DNA of 64,000 nt, taken from contig LM997412.1 of NCBI GenBank assembly GCA_000952975.1, forward strand, positions 1,116,001-1,180,000, given 5' to 3'. Numbering within the stretch: the first letter of the stretch is position 1; each line of letters starts with the position of its first letter. Below are positions 55,031 to 63,432 of the stretch, piece by piece. A model generated the notes under the pieces. It searched no databases. It was not told the origin of the DNA and saw only the letters and a list, made by a program, of their open reading frames with translations. Made by a program: the position numbers and the translations under genes. The DNA is from Peptoniphilus sp. ING2-D1G. Its GTDB lineage: Bacteria; Bacillota; Clostridia; Tissierellales; Peptoniphilaceae.

Positions 55031-56293
55031 TCAAACAAACATCAATGTTAATTCCGGCAAGAATGTGGTTGCCAAAATAACCATTATTCCAGTTATTATA
55101 AATGGCCAAATCTCTTTAATGGTCTCTTCTACCTTTATATTTGTAATTCCTGAAGCTACATATAAATTAATTCCCAGCGGAGGAGTAATCAATCCATAAG
55201 TCATATTTACTACCATAATTGCACCCATGTGTACAGGATCTATTCCTAAGGATTTAGCTATGGGCAATACAACCGGAGTTAGTATGAGTATAGTCGCATT
55301 TAACTCCATAAATGTACCTAAGAACAGCATAACTATATTTAGGAATAGTAAGAATTGTACAGTAGTAACATCATTTTCTACAACAAAGCTTGTCAACACT
55401 TGAGGTAATCTTTCCATAGTTAATAGACGACCAAACAGACCCGCCGTACCTATAATTATTAAAATTGTAGCACAAGTAACCGCAGAATCTTTTAAACCAT
55501 CTAACAATGATTTCACGTTTAATTTTTTAGTTACTAAGAATCCTATGATTAAAGCATAAAGGCACGCTACCGCCGATGATTCTGTAGGAGTAAATACTCC
55601 TGAATAAATTCCTCCCAATATTATTATTGGCATAAGCAGTGACCATATCGCCTCTTTAAATGCCGGGAAAATTTTACTAGCATCGAATTTTACTATTTCG
55701 CCATAATTTCTTTTTTTCGAAATATATATACTCCAAATACAAAGTAAAATCATCGATAAAATACCGGGGAATATACCTGCAGAAAACAAATCTGCTATTG
55801 ACGCGCCCGCTGTTACACCATATGTGATCATTCCAATACTTGGAGGAATCATTAATCCAATACATCCTGAAGTCGCTGATAGCGCTGCAGAGAATCCTGC
55901 TCCATATCCGGCCTTAACCATAAAGGGAATCATGATTCCGCCAATAGCGGCAACGGTAGCCGGAGCACTTCCTGAGATAGCTCCGAAAAGTGTACAGGAT
56001 ACTACTGTAACAACAGCTAATCCTCCAGGTACAAACCCAACTAAAGTAGAAACAAAATTAACTAACCCTTTTGAAATTCCACCTCTGCCCATTAAATCTC
56101 CCGACAATATAAAAAACGGAATTGCCATATAAGTAAATGAATCGATACTTTGAACAGTTGCCATAGCAGGATACTGTAAAGGATATAGACCATCTAAAAT
56201 CATAGGAATAATTGTAGCTCCTCCCAATAAAATAAATATTGGAAGACCTAAAAGTAATAAAACTATAAATAAAATTCCGGCTGTCGCTAACAT
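55031..56293 (-). CDS. dctM: TRAP transporter large permease DctM
   Basis: The 420-residue protein has about 12 hydrophobic segments with the DctM features ISGSAPATVAAIGGIMIP near 108 and the GLITPPLGINLYVA stretch near 360. It is the ion-coupled channel subunit of a TRAP carrier. It follows dctQ by 13 bp and precedes the dehydrogenase by 22 bp. Substrate is inferred from the downstream enzymes to be a 2-hydroxyacid such as lactate. Other carboxylates cannot be excluded. Confidence 0.95.
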   Translation of the reverse strand: MLATAGILFIVLLLLGLPIFILLGGATIIPMILDGLYPLQYPAMATVQSIDSFTYMAIPFFILSGDLMGRGGISKGLVNFVSTLVGFVPGGLAVVTVVSCTLFGAISGSAPATVAAIGGIMIPFMVKAGYGAGFSAALSATSGCIGLMIPPSIGMITYGVTAGASIADLFSAGIFPGILSMILLCIWSIYISKKRNYGEIVKFDASKIFPAFKEAIWSLLMPIIILGGIYSGVFTPTESSAVACLYALIIGFLVTKKLNVKSLLDGLKDSAVTCATILIIIGTAGLFGRLLTMERLPQVLTSFVVENDVTTVQFLLFLNIVMLFLGTFMELNATILILTPVVLPIAKSLGIDPVHMGAIMVVNMTYGLITPPLGINLYVASGITNIKVEETIKEIWPFIITGIMVILATTFLPELTLMFV

Positions 56294-56306
56294 ACAAATC
56301 CCCCTT

Positions 56307-56855
56307 CTATTTTCCCGTAGTGGTAGTTTCCACTATTACTTCATCTTCTTCAAATTTTATTGCTTTATTCTTATTGTGAAAAATTTCGAGATCTTCATTT
56401 TTGATCATTTTAATTAATATTTCGAGATATGTAATCCCCATTAAAGCAAAACCCACAGGAATAGCGACATACACATATGCCATACTCATCCCAAGAGATG
56501 CCGACAATTGATTTGATTGTGCAAAGGTCAATTGAATTCCGGACATTACCATGTACACACAGAAAACAAAACATCCAAATATAGCAAATTTCTCAATAAA
56601 TTTTGTGATATTCTCAGGAAATAAATTTCTAAAAAATTCTATCCCTACGTGAGCATTTTCTTCAATTCCTATGTTTGTACCCAGTATTATAACCCAAATG
56701 AAAATATATCTTGTAAGCTCTTCATTCCAAGCCAATGGATTTTTGAGAACAAACCTATTAAATACTGCATAAGATATTATAATCATCATAGCAAAAAGAC
56801 CAATAGCTACCAAAGCTCTTTCTATTTTTCTTAATTTATATAGTGTTTGCTTCAT
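56307..56855 (-). CDS. dctQ: TRAP transporter small permease DctQ
   Basis: The 182-residue protein has four membrane segments, as in all DctQ proteins, with the typical WNEELTRYIFIWVIILG near residue 38, and an acidic C-terminal tail. It bridges the binding protein and DctM. Its start overlaps the dctP stop by 4 bp (ATGA). Confidence 0.92.
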   Translation of the reverse strand: MKQTLYKLRKIERALVAIGLFAMMIIISYAVFNRFVLKNPLAWNEELTRYIFIWVIILGTNIGIEENAHVGIEFFRNLFPENITKFIEKFAIFGCFVFCVYMVMSGIQLTFAQSNQLSASLGMSMAYVYVAIPVGFALMGITYLEILIKMIKNEDLEIFHNKNKAIKFEEDEVIVETTTTGK

Positions 56856-57877
56856 TGTTTACCCCCGTTCTCGCGAAATTCTTTTAACAATTCTTGAGTT
56901 CTATCGATTACGTCTTTTCCGATATCTGAAGCATAATTTTCATATGTCGGAGCACTGGCATCAATCCATAATTGTAACTCCTCCGGAGTAGGCGTATAGC
57001 ACTCTAAGTATTGATCCATTTCCGCATCTGCTTCTCTCATCTGTTTTCTTGAAAGTTCTCTTTGAAACTCACAAGCTTCTGCAGCTGCTATTTTTATATC
57101 TTCTTGTATATCTTCAGGAAGCTTATCTATTCTCGCTTTGCTACCATAAAAAATACACGGACTGTAGAAGTGATTGGTATAAGTCAAATATTTTTGTGCT
57201 TCGTAATATTTTTGCGAAATAATTTGGTTAGTAGGGTTTTCTTGACCATCTACAGTGCCTTGTTGAAGCGCCGTATAAATTTCTCCTGTTGGCAACGGCG
57301 TAGGGCTTCCTCCCCAACTGGAAACCGCATCCATCATCAAAGGATTTTCCATCGTTCTGATCAGCATTCCATCCAAATCTGCAGGAACTTTAACAGGACG
57401 TTTTGAGTTGGTAATTTGTCTGAATCCGTTTTCCGCCCAACCATATCCGTATAAACCGTAATCAGGTAAATAACTAAACAAGTGATTTCCGATTTCTCCA
57501 CCTAATATATAGTCCACTTCTTCTTCAGTATGAAATAAAAATGGCAAGTCAACTAATCGCATTTCCGGAATCCAGTTAGTCAGCGGAGATTGTGTGATTA
57601 TAGCAAAATCTAAACCACCTGCCATCATAGACTCTAACATTTGTTTTTCTCCACCTAATGAAGCCCCTGGAAACGTCCACACTTCTACTTTTCCATCTGT
57701 TAACTCATCCATCCTTTTGGCAAAATATTCAGCCCCTTGTGATAAAGCGTGATTAGGTGCTAAAGTAGTTCCTATTCGCAATGTATATTTTTCATCTTCA
57801 CCCTTTTTTTTGCAAGCCGTTAATGTTGATATCAGCAATACTAACATAAGTATAGAAAATATAGTTTTTCTATTCAT
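56852..57877 (-). CDS. dctP: TRAP transporter substrate-binding lipoprotein DctP
   Basis: The 341-residue protein has a lipobox (LISTLTAC near residue 22), so it is membrane-tethered on the outside of the cell, the usual form in Gram-positives. The DctP fold shows in LRIGTTLAPNHALSQGAEYFA (landmark) and GEIYTALQQGTVDGQENP near 205 (landmark). An arginine near FLFHTEE and NGFRQITN is expected to bind the substrate carboxylate. The start follows GGAGGGGAAG. It heads the dctPQM-ldh-nifJ operon. Confidence 0.93.
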   Translation of the reverse strand: MNRKTIFSILMLVLLISTLTACKKKGEDEKYTLRIGTTLAPNHALSQGAEYFAKRMDELTDGKVEVWTFPGASLGGEKQMLESMMAGGLDFAIITQSPLTNWIPEMRLVDLPFLFHTEEEVDYILGGEIGNHLFSYLPDYGLYGYGWAENGFRQITNSKRPVKVPADLDGMLIRTMENPLMMDAVSSWGGSPTPLPTGEIYTALQQGTVDGQENPTNQIISQKYYEAQKYLTYTNHFYSPCIFYGSKARIDKLPEDIQEDIKIAAAEACEFQRELSRKQMREADAEMDQYLECYTPTPEELQLWIDASAPTYENYASDIGKDVIDRTQELLKEFRENGGKQ

Positions 57878-58207
57878 ACTTCCCCTCCATTTAATTTTTT
57901 AACCCGAGAAAGTTCATTTTATTAATGTATGTTTATGAAATTACTTCACATATGAACAATTATTATAATTTTATTGCTTAATTTTTTTCAGAGATCAAAG
58001 CAGTATCCTAAATAATATTTTTTACTGTTTCATTTACTCAATAATCAAAAATACTATAGATAAAAGTTCTTTTTAATGAAAACTTCAATATAAATTTCAG
58101 TAACTATTGTTGTTTTGATTTACCTATAGCTAAACTTCTCATTAAAAGCTATAACTTTCACCGGGTTTCTTTATATTTTTCCTGTATTTAAACTTAAAAT
58201 CATAATA
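57878..58207. other. 330-bp AT-rich spacer upstream of dctP
   Basis: No gene or recognised RNA element. A TATAAT box lies near 57970 on the minus strand about 90 bp before dctP, without a clear -35. Nothing matches the TTTGTTATTAACAAA palindromes of the neighbouring iclR spacer. A short CCGGGTTTC patch near 58161 is the only GC-rich part. Confidence 0.5.
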
Positions 58208-58504
58208 CTATTTATTTAAAATCTTTTTAGCTTGAGCAAGCAAATCTGATGAAATATAGGATACTACTTCAATCTCATAATTGTTTTTTATTTCATCCTT
58301 TAAATTATTCTTAATCAATTCTTTTATCTCTTCTGCTCCGCCTTGGCAAAAAGCACAAGCTCCACTGAGCTCAACTTCAATTTTATTTTGGGATATATCT
58401 CTTATAAATATATCTCCTCCATGTGAATGCATGTACTTTTTTACCGGTTCTAAAGATTTTTCGATTATTTCATATGTCTCTTTCGATTCTTTTTTTAAAT
58501 TCAT
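58208..58504 (-). CDS. NifU C-terminal-domain (Nfu-type) iron-sulfur protein
   Basis: The 98-residue protein is a stand-alone Nfu-like domain. It has the fold elements VKKYMHSHGGDIFIRDIS (near 20-40, landmark) and the CxxC of GACAFCQGGAEEI near residue 53. Nfu proteins carry Fe-S clusters to apo-enzymes. The QGG that follows the CxxC is unusual against the common CPSS-like continuation. It is 15 bp after the 4-hydroxybutyryl-CoA-dehydratase-family gene, a cluster-bearing flavoenzyme, so it is likely its dedicated maturation or repair factor. The ribosome site TTAGGAAA is modest. Confidence 0.82.
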   Translation of the reverse strand: MNLKKESKETYEIIEKSLEPVKKYMHSHGGDIFIRDISQNKIEVELSGACAFCQGGAEEIKELIKNNLKDEIKNNYEIEVVSYISSDLLAQAKKILNK

Positions 58505-58519
58505 TTTATTTCCTAATTA

Positions 58520-59968
58520 CTATGATTTTTTTATCATTGCAATGTGTTTTGCAAACCTCTTTTTCTCTTCCATGTTGGATTGACGCGCAATCATAATCCT
58601 TTGCGCTTGAGGACTTCCTGCTCCATGCATTGATTCTGTTAAATATCCTACCGCCGCTGTTCCAAGGGAAAGGTTTTCGATAAGTCTCATTATTCTAATT
58701 CTATCTTCTGTCGAAATATCCGATACGCCCTTTAGATATTTTTCTACATATTTGCCGACCGCTTCGCTCTTGAAGTCTTTTTCCGATGGTGTTGTAACCA
58801 TCATTCCACCCGCTATATCTTGAGCGAGTCTTGAAATTTCATAGGGGAATCTTGTGACATTTTGTTTACATACATTAGCTAAAAGCAAATCACACATATA
58901 GTTCCCGGAGCTTGTTTTCCAACCTGAGTATGAGCACGCAAGAGCACTTGACCAAATAGTTTCATTTAAATGATTCATTTCTATCAACTTATCTTTTATA
59001 TGACTTGCCTTCGGCACTCCATTATAATCTGCCGCCAATGCCGCTGCACCTATAAGTACATCTCCTACTCCCGTCTTACAAGCATAAGATTGACGATGAT
59101 ACCCTGCAAATCTCTCAACTAACATTCCGGAAAAATCCGTTTCTCCATCCATGAATATTCTGTCATTGGGAACAAACACATCATCAAATACTATCAGCGC
59201 TTCCATTCCGCCATAGCGTAAATTCCCCACATCCATAGGACTATCTTCAAGCTTTCTTGTATCGCAGCTTTGTCTTCCTATTATCATTACTATTCCCGGA
59301 GCATCTACGGGAACTGCAAAGCTAACGGAGTAATCCTTATCTTCAGGCTTCATGGATACTGTGGGCATAACCAATATCTCATGAGAATTAGTTGCACCTG
59401 TTTGATGAGCCTTAGCGCCTCTAACTACTATTCCATCTTCTCTTCTCTCTACAACGTGTAAATATAGATCCGGATCATCTTGAGCACTTGGAGATTTTCC
59501 TCTATCGCCTTTCGGATCAGTCATCGCTCCATCGACAACTAAATCGTTTTCTTGAATATATTTCAAGTATTTAACAAACCTTTCGTGGTATCTCGTTGAG
59601 TATTTGTCATCGATTTCATACGTTGTACTGAATACCGCATTCATTCCATCCATACCAACGCATCTTTGAAAACAAGCCGCAGTCTTTTGTCCCAAAAATC
59701 TCTGCATAGTGACTTTTTTTACTAAATCATCCGCGCTTTCATGAATGTGATTAAATCTGTTTACTTCTCCCTCTATAAATGGAGAATTTGCAACAAATAA
59801 ATCCTTGCTTTTGCTATCTGCAAACTCATAAGTCGCTTTTACAGAATTAAAAGAAGGTCTTAATATAGGATGATCTAATGGTTTTTCAATCTTCTCTCCG
59901 AACATATAAACGTTCATGTTTAGAGCCCTTATACTTTCTTCGTACTGAGCTCCCGTCTTTCTTGCCAT
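58520..59968 (-). CDS. 4-Hydroxybutyryl-CoA dehydratase family protein (AbfD-like)
   Basis: The 482-residue protein belongs to the FAD and [4Fe-4S] family of 4-hydroxybutyryl-CoA dehydratase/vinylacetyl-CoA isomerase (4-HPA 3-hydroxylase superfamily). Counting from the ATG at 59968, Cys99, Gln101, Cys103 and Thr190 fall on the C. aminobutyricum numbers. Glu256 matches Glu257 and Glu445 matches Glu455. The third and fourth cluster ligands appear as His291 and Cys297 (HRQSYACK), whereas the known enzyme has His292 and Cys299, so one residue is missing between them. The start follows GGAGGG; a GTG 15 bp upstream is rejected. No CoA transferase or 4-hydroxybutyrate dehydrogenase gene lies in the window, so the true substrate is open. 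Confidence 0.85.
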   Translation of the reverse strand: MARKTGAQYEESIRALNMNVYMFGEKIEKPLDHPILRPSFNSVKATYEFADSKSKDLFVANSPFIEGEVNRFNHIHESADDLVKKVTMQRFLGQKTAACFQRCVGMDGMNAVFSTTYEIDDKYSTRYHERFVKYLKYIQENDLVVDGAMTDPKGDRGKSPSAQDDPDLYLHVVERREDGIVVRGAKAHQTGATNSHEILVMPTVSMKPEDKDYSVSFAVPVDAPGIVMIIGRQSCDTRKLEDSPMDVGNLRYGGMEALIVFDDVFVPNDRIFMDGETDFSGMLVERFAGYHRQSYACKTGVGDVLIGAAALAADYNGVPKASHIKDKLIEMNHLNETIWSSALACSYSGWKTSSGNYMCDLLLANVCKQNVTRFPYEISRLAQDIAGGMMVTTPSEKDFKSEAVGKYVEKYLKGVSDISTEDRIRIMRLIENLSLGTAAVGYLTESMHGAGSPQAQRIMIARQSNMEEKKRFAKHIAMIKKS

Positions 59969-59986
59969 AACATATCCCTCCACTCA

Positions 59987-60012
59987 TTTGTTATTAACAA
60001 ATTCAATTTGTT
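59987..60012 (-). promoter_or_regulatory. IclR-type operator, copy 1
   Basis: TTTGTTATTAACAAA is a perfect palindrome followed, after four bases, by a further half-site ATTTGTT. It lies 14 bp downstream of the -10 of the dehydratase promoter and 6 bp upstream of its ribosome site, a blocking position. Confidence 0.8.
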
Positions 60013-60025
60013 AATTCTTGTTATA

Positions 60026-60054
60026 ATTATATCAATTAAAAAGTAGTCTGTAAA
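60026..60054 (-). promoter_or_regulatory. Promoter of the AbfD-like gene
   Basis: TTTACA (60049-60054), a 17-bp spacer and TATAAT (60026-60031) on the minus strand. Confidence 0.8.
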
Positions 60055-60112
60055 TACTTAAAGCTATTTTTCACGAATTGCAGTATATAGGAGATTATAT
60101 AGCAATTTAATT

Positions 60113-60138
60113 TTTGTTATTAACAAACTATATTTGTT
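60113..60138 (+). promoter_or_regulatory. IclR-type operator, copy 2
   Basis: The same TTTGTTATTAACAAA palindrome, four bases and ATTTGTT, 126 bp from copy 1 (12 helical turns). It sits upstream of a TATAAT box (60185-60190) that may belong to iclR. Confidence 0.75.
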
Positions 60139-60306
60139 TTATGTGTCAAAGCTCTCGATTTATACTAAATAGTTTTGTTTGTGTTATAATTAATTTAACT
60201 ATAGTGTCTTTATTCAAAAATAGTTAATTATAAAATTTATAAATGGACTTACCCCTTACACCTTTAAATATGAAAAGTGTAGGGTTTTAGTTATTAAGGA
60301 GGAATT

Positions 60307-61071
60307 ATGTCAGATAGAAGGATACAGACAATAGATCGTGTTTCCGATATATTTAAATGTTTTGACGAAAATACAACCGAACTTGCCCTCGGGGAAATTT
60401 CAGAAGAAACCGGGATAAATGCCAGCACTTTACACAGTTTGCTCGCATCTTTAAAGTCAAACGGATTTATTGAACAAGACCTTGCCAGCAGAAAATACAG
60501 TCTCGGTTACCATTTGCTATATCTCGGGAATTTAGTATCATCATCCCTTGATATAGTAAAATCTGCATCAGACGCTTTAGATGCGTTGCAACAAAGATTT
60601 AACGAAACCATACATTTAGCAACATTAAACAGAGATCATATAGTTTATCTGGACAAGAGAAATTCATCTAAGCAATTACAGTTATATACAAAGATAGGAA
60701 TAAGAGTTCCCGCCTACGCAACAAGCACAGGTAAAATGATGCTTTCCTATAAAGGAACAGATTATATAATAGAACATTTTCCCGAAAAATTAAAAAAGCT
60801 AACTGAAAATACTATAACTTCCAGAGAGCTTTTAATAGAAGAATGTAAAAAAATAAAATTAAAGGGCTTCGCCTTTGATAATGAAGAAAACTTGGAGGGA
60901 TTGAGTTGCATATCCGCCCCTATATTCGATTATAACAATCGTGTTAATTTTGCCATCAGTATTGCCGGTCCCACACAAAGAATAGATTCGCTGAAAACCG
61001 AAGAAAATATTAATTTTATTAAAGCTCAAACCTTATCAGTCTCTAAAAAATTAGGCTACTTCCCAAAGTGA
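60307..61071 (+). CDS. IclR family transcriptional regulator
   Basis: The 254-residue regulator has a winged-helix N-terminus (about 5-70, with LGEISEETGINASTLHSLLASL as landmark) and an IclR effector domain whose conserved parts include GIRVPAYATSTGKMML near 140 and EGLSCISAPIF near 200. IclR proteins usually bind small organic acids such as glyoxylate, pyruvate or aromatic acids. AAGGAGG precedes the ATG. It is divergent from the dehydratase-like gene and shares its 338-bp spacer, which holds two identical operators, so it most likely controls that gene and itself. Confidence 0.9.
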   Translation: MSDRRIQTIDRVSDIFKCFDENTTELALGEISEETGINASTLHSLLASLKSNGFIEQDLASRKYSLGYHLLYLGNLVSSSLDIVKSASDALDALQQRFNETIHLATLNRDHIVYLDKRNSSKQLQLYTKIGIRVPAYATSTGKMMLSYKGTDYIIEHFPEKLKKLTENTITSRELLIEECKKIKLKGFAFDNEENLEGLSCISAPIFDYNNRVNFAISIAGPTQRIDSLKTEENINFIKAQTLSVSKKLGYFPK

Positions 61072-61098
61072 TACATTTAAATATTTCGTAAAAAACAT

Positions 61099-61131
61099 AA
61101 AATCCAAGATAGTTATATTATCTTGGATTTT
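61099..61131. terminator. Bidirectional terminator between iclR and ilvE
   Basis: Thirteen-bp arms AAAATCCAAGATA and complement around a seven-base loop, with T-tracts on both sides. Confidence 0.88.
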
Positions 61132-61153
61132 TTAATTCTTGGATTTTTAATTG

Positions 61154-62215
61154 TTAAACTTCTAAGCTCCAGCCTTCCGGGCCTTCCGTTCTACCCCATT
61201 GTATGTCTATAAGCGTATCATACAGCTCTTGTGAGATTTTGCCTATTTCTCCATTATTTATCTTCATTATCTTGTCTTCATATTTCAGCTCGCCTACAGG
61301 TGATATTACTGCTGCTGTTCCTGTTCCGAAAACCTCTGTAAGTTGCCCTTTATCATAGGCTTCTACCAGCTCATCTATGGATATTCTTTTTTCTTCCACA
61401 TCCATTTCTTTTATCTTAAGGAGTTCTATGATGGATTTCCTTGTTATTCCAGGAAGAATTGAACCGTTTAATGCAGGAGTTATTATTTTGTTATTTACAA
61501 CAAAAAATATATTCATAGCTCCTACTTCTTCTATATATTTTCTCTCAATTCCATCAAGCCATAATACTTGAGAATATTCGCTCTTTTCTGCTTCCACTTG
61601 ACTTTTCAGGCTGACTGCGTAATTTCCTCCGGTTTTTGCCATGCCCATTCCACCTCTTACAGCTCTTACGTATTTGTCCTCAACATAAATCTTTACAGGC
61701 TTAAGCCCGTCTTTATAGTAAGGTCCTGAAGGTGAAAGTATTATGATGAATTTATATTCCAAACTTGGTTTTACTCCTAAGAATGCCGATGTGGAAATTA
61801 TAAAGGGTCTTATATAGAGCGACGCACCCGGATCATCAGGCACCCAATCCCTTTCAATGTCTATTAATTTAATCAAAGCTTTAAGTGCAAATTCTTCATC
61901 TAATAAAGGGATGCATAATCTTTCGCTGGACATATTGAGTCTCTTGAAATTTTCATCCGGTCTGAATAGGTATACTTTTCCATCATTTTTATAAGCTTTT
62001 AATCCTTCAAACACAGTTTGCCCATAATGAAATACAATTGCCGACGGGTCAAGACAAATATCGCCGTATGGAACGATTCGAGCATCATGCCATCCTTCAT
62101 CTTTATTGTAATCCATTATAAACATGTGATCCGTGAAATGTTTACCAAATCCCAATTTATTTAAATCGGTGATTTTTCCCTTGGGATTATTGTTTTTTTC
62201 AAATTTTATTTCCAT
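61154..62215 (-). CDS. ilvE: Branched-chain-amino-acid aminotransferase
   Basis: IlvE is a PLP enzyme exchanging amino groups between glutamate and the branched-chain 2-oxoacids. The 353-residue protein is the long bacterial/eukaryotic-type class IV form with [18 protein letters not shown] near 69 (landmark), the PLP lysine in [11 protein letters not shown] near 200, and [10 protein letters not shown] near 230. The start follows GGGGGTAAAGG. It is the last gene of ilvD-ilvA-ilvE. Confidence 0.95.
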   Translation of the reverse strand: MEIKFEKNNNPKGKITDLNKLGFGKHFTDHMFIMDYNKDEGWHDARIVPYGDICLDPSAIVFHYGQTVFEGLKAYKNDGKVYLFRPDENFKRLNMSSERLCIPLLDEEFALKALIKLIDIERDWVPDDPGASLYIRPFIISTSAFLGVKPSLEYKFIIILSPSGPYYKDGLKPVKIYVEDKYVRAVRGGMGMAKTGGNYAVSLKSQVEAEKSEYSQVLWLDGIERKYIEEVGAMNIFFVVNNKIITPALNGSILPGITRKSIIELLKIKEMDVEEKRISIDELVEAYDKGQLTEVFGTGTAAVISPVGELKYEDKIMKINNGEIGKISQELYDTLIDIQWGRTEGPEGWSLEV

Positions 62216-62232
62216 CCTTTACCCCCTTATAT

Positions 62233-63432
62233 TTAACTGTATAATGTAAATCCATGTTCTATCAGTTTGTTTTTAATTTGCTGAATATGATTTGCATTTC
62301 TGGTTTCTGCTTTAATATTCAAAACACAACTGAAAATTTCATTGGTTCTTTCCAAAGTATTGTATTCAACCCCTATTACATTTGCTCCTTCATCGGAAAT
62401 CACTTTGGATACCGCTGCAAGCTCTCCCGGTTTGTCCGTAAGTATTATGCTGAGAGTCGTGTTTCTACCTGTTGAAATCAAACCTTTTGTTATTATTCTT
62501 GAAAGTATGTTTACATCAATATTTCCGCCTGACAAAATCGCCACGGTCTTTTTATTTTCTACATCTACTTTGTTGTGCATCGTTGCTGCAAAGGAGACTG
62601 CTCCCGATCCCTCGCAAATGAGTTTTTGTTTTTCAAGTATCGCAAGAATTGCCGATGCTATTTCAGATTCTGTGACTGTTACTATCTCGTCAACATATTC
62701 CTTTATTATTCCATAGGTTATGTCTCCGGGTTTTTTTACGGCAATACCGTCAGCAAAGGTATTGACCATTTTCAGTTCTGAAATTTCTCCTGAATCTATG
62801 GACTCTTTCATAGACGGAGCGTTAGCTGCCTGAACTCCTATTATTTTTGTGTCGGGTTTAAGAGTTTTGATTACAAAGGCTATTCCGCTTATTAATCCGC
62901 CACCGCCAATGGGTACAATCACTTGGTCAACATCTACAAGTTGATTTAAAATTTCAAGCCCTATAGTTCCTTGTCCTGCAATCACATCTATATCATTAAA
63001 GGCATGAATATAAGTTTTGTTGTATTTTTCGTTATATTCCTGAGAGGCTTTGTATGCGTCATCATAGTTGTTGCCTTTAAGTATTACTTCCGCCCCGAAG
63101 GCCTTGGTAGCTTCAACCTTTGATATGGGTGCGTTCTCCGGCATGAATATCGTGCATTTAACACCTAATTCTCTACAGGATAAAGCTACTCCTTGAGCGT
63201 GATTACCTGCCGATGTTGCAACTACTCCTTTGGTTTTTTCATCCTTTGAAAGTTGAGATATTTTGTTATATGCTCCTCTTATCTTAAAAGAACCTGTGAT
63301 TTGTAAGTTTTCTGTTTTTAAGTATATGTTTTCCCCCAAATTTCTTGCGTGAATTAAGTCCGTCCTTCTCACTACAGGATTGAGTTTAAAGGATGCACTA
63401 TAAACTTTATCCAACGTTAACTTATTATCCAT
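62233..63432 (-). CDS. ilvA: Threonine ammonia-lyase with C-terminal ACT domain
   Basis: The enzyme converts threonine to 2-oxobutyrate and ammonia, the entry to isoleucine. The PLP lysine lies in SFKIRGAYNKI near residue 47 and the glycine loop in PIGGGGLISG near 173. Residues 325-399 form an ACT domain (TDKPGELAAVSKVISDEG, landmark), which would bind an amino acid effector. With 399 residues it is the shorter single-ACT type, intermediate between biosynthetic IlvA and catabolic TdcB. The ilv operon context favours biosynthesis. Start and ilvD stop overlap by one base. Confidence 0.93.
   Translation of the reverse strand: MDNKLTLDKVYSASFKLNPVVRRTDLIHARNLGENIYLKTENLQITGSFKIRGAYNKISQLSKDEKTKGVVATSAGNHAQGVALSCRELGVKCTIFMPENAPISKVEATKAFGAEVILKGNNYDDAYKASQEYNEKYNKTYIHAFNDIDVIAGQGTIGLEILNQLVDVDQVIVPIGGGGLISGIAFVIKTLKPDTKIIGVQAANAPSMKESIDSGEISELKMVNTFADGIAVKKPGDITYGIIKEYVDEIVTVTESEIASAILAILEKQKLICEGSGAVSFAATMHNKVDVENKKTVAILSGGNIDVNILSRIITKGLISTGRNTTLSIILTDKPGELAAVSKVISDEGANVIGVEYNTLERTNEIFSCVLNIKAETRNANHIQQIKNKLIEHGFTLYS

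Noticed and set aside
55824..56132. 102-codon plus-strand frame
   Set aside because: Antisense to dctM; Pro/Ile-rich composition is the complement of membrane helices.
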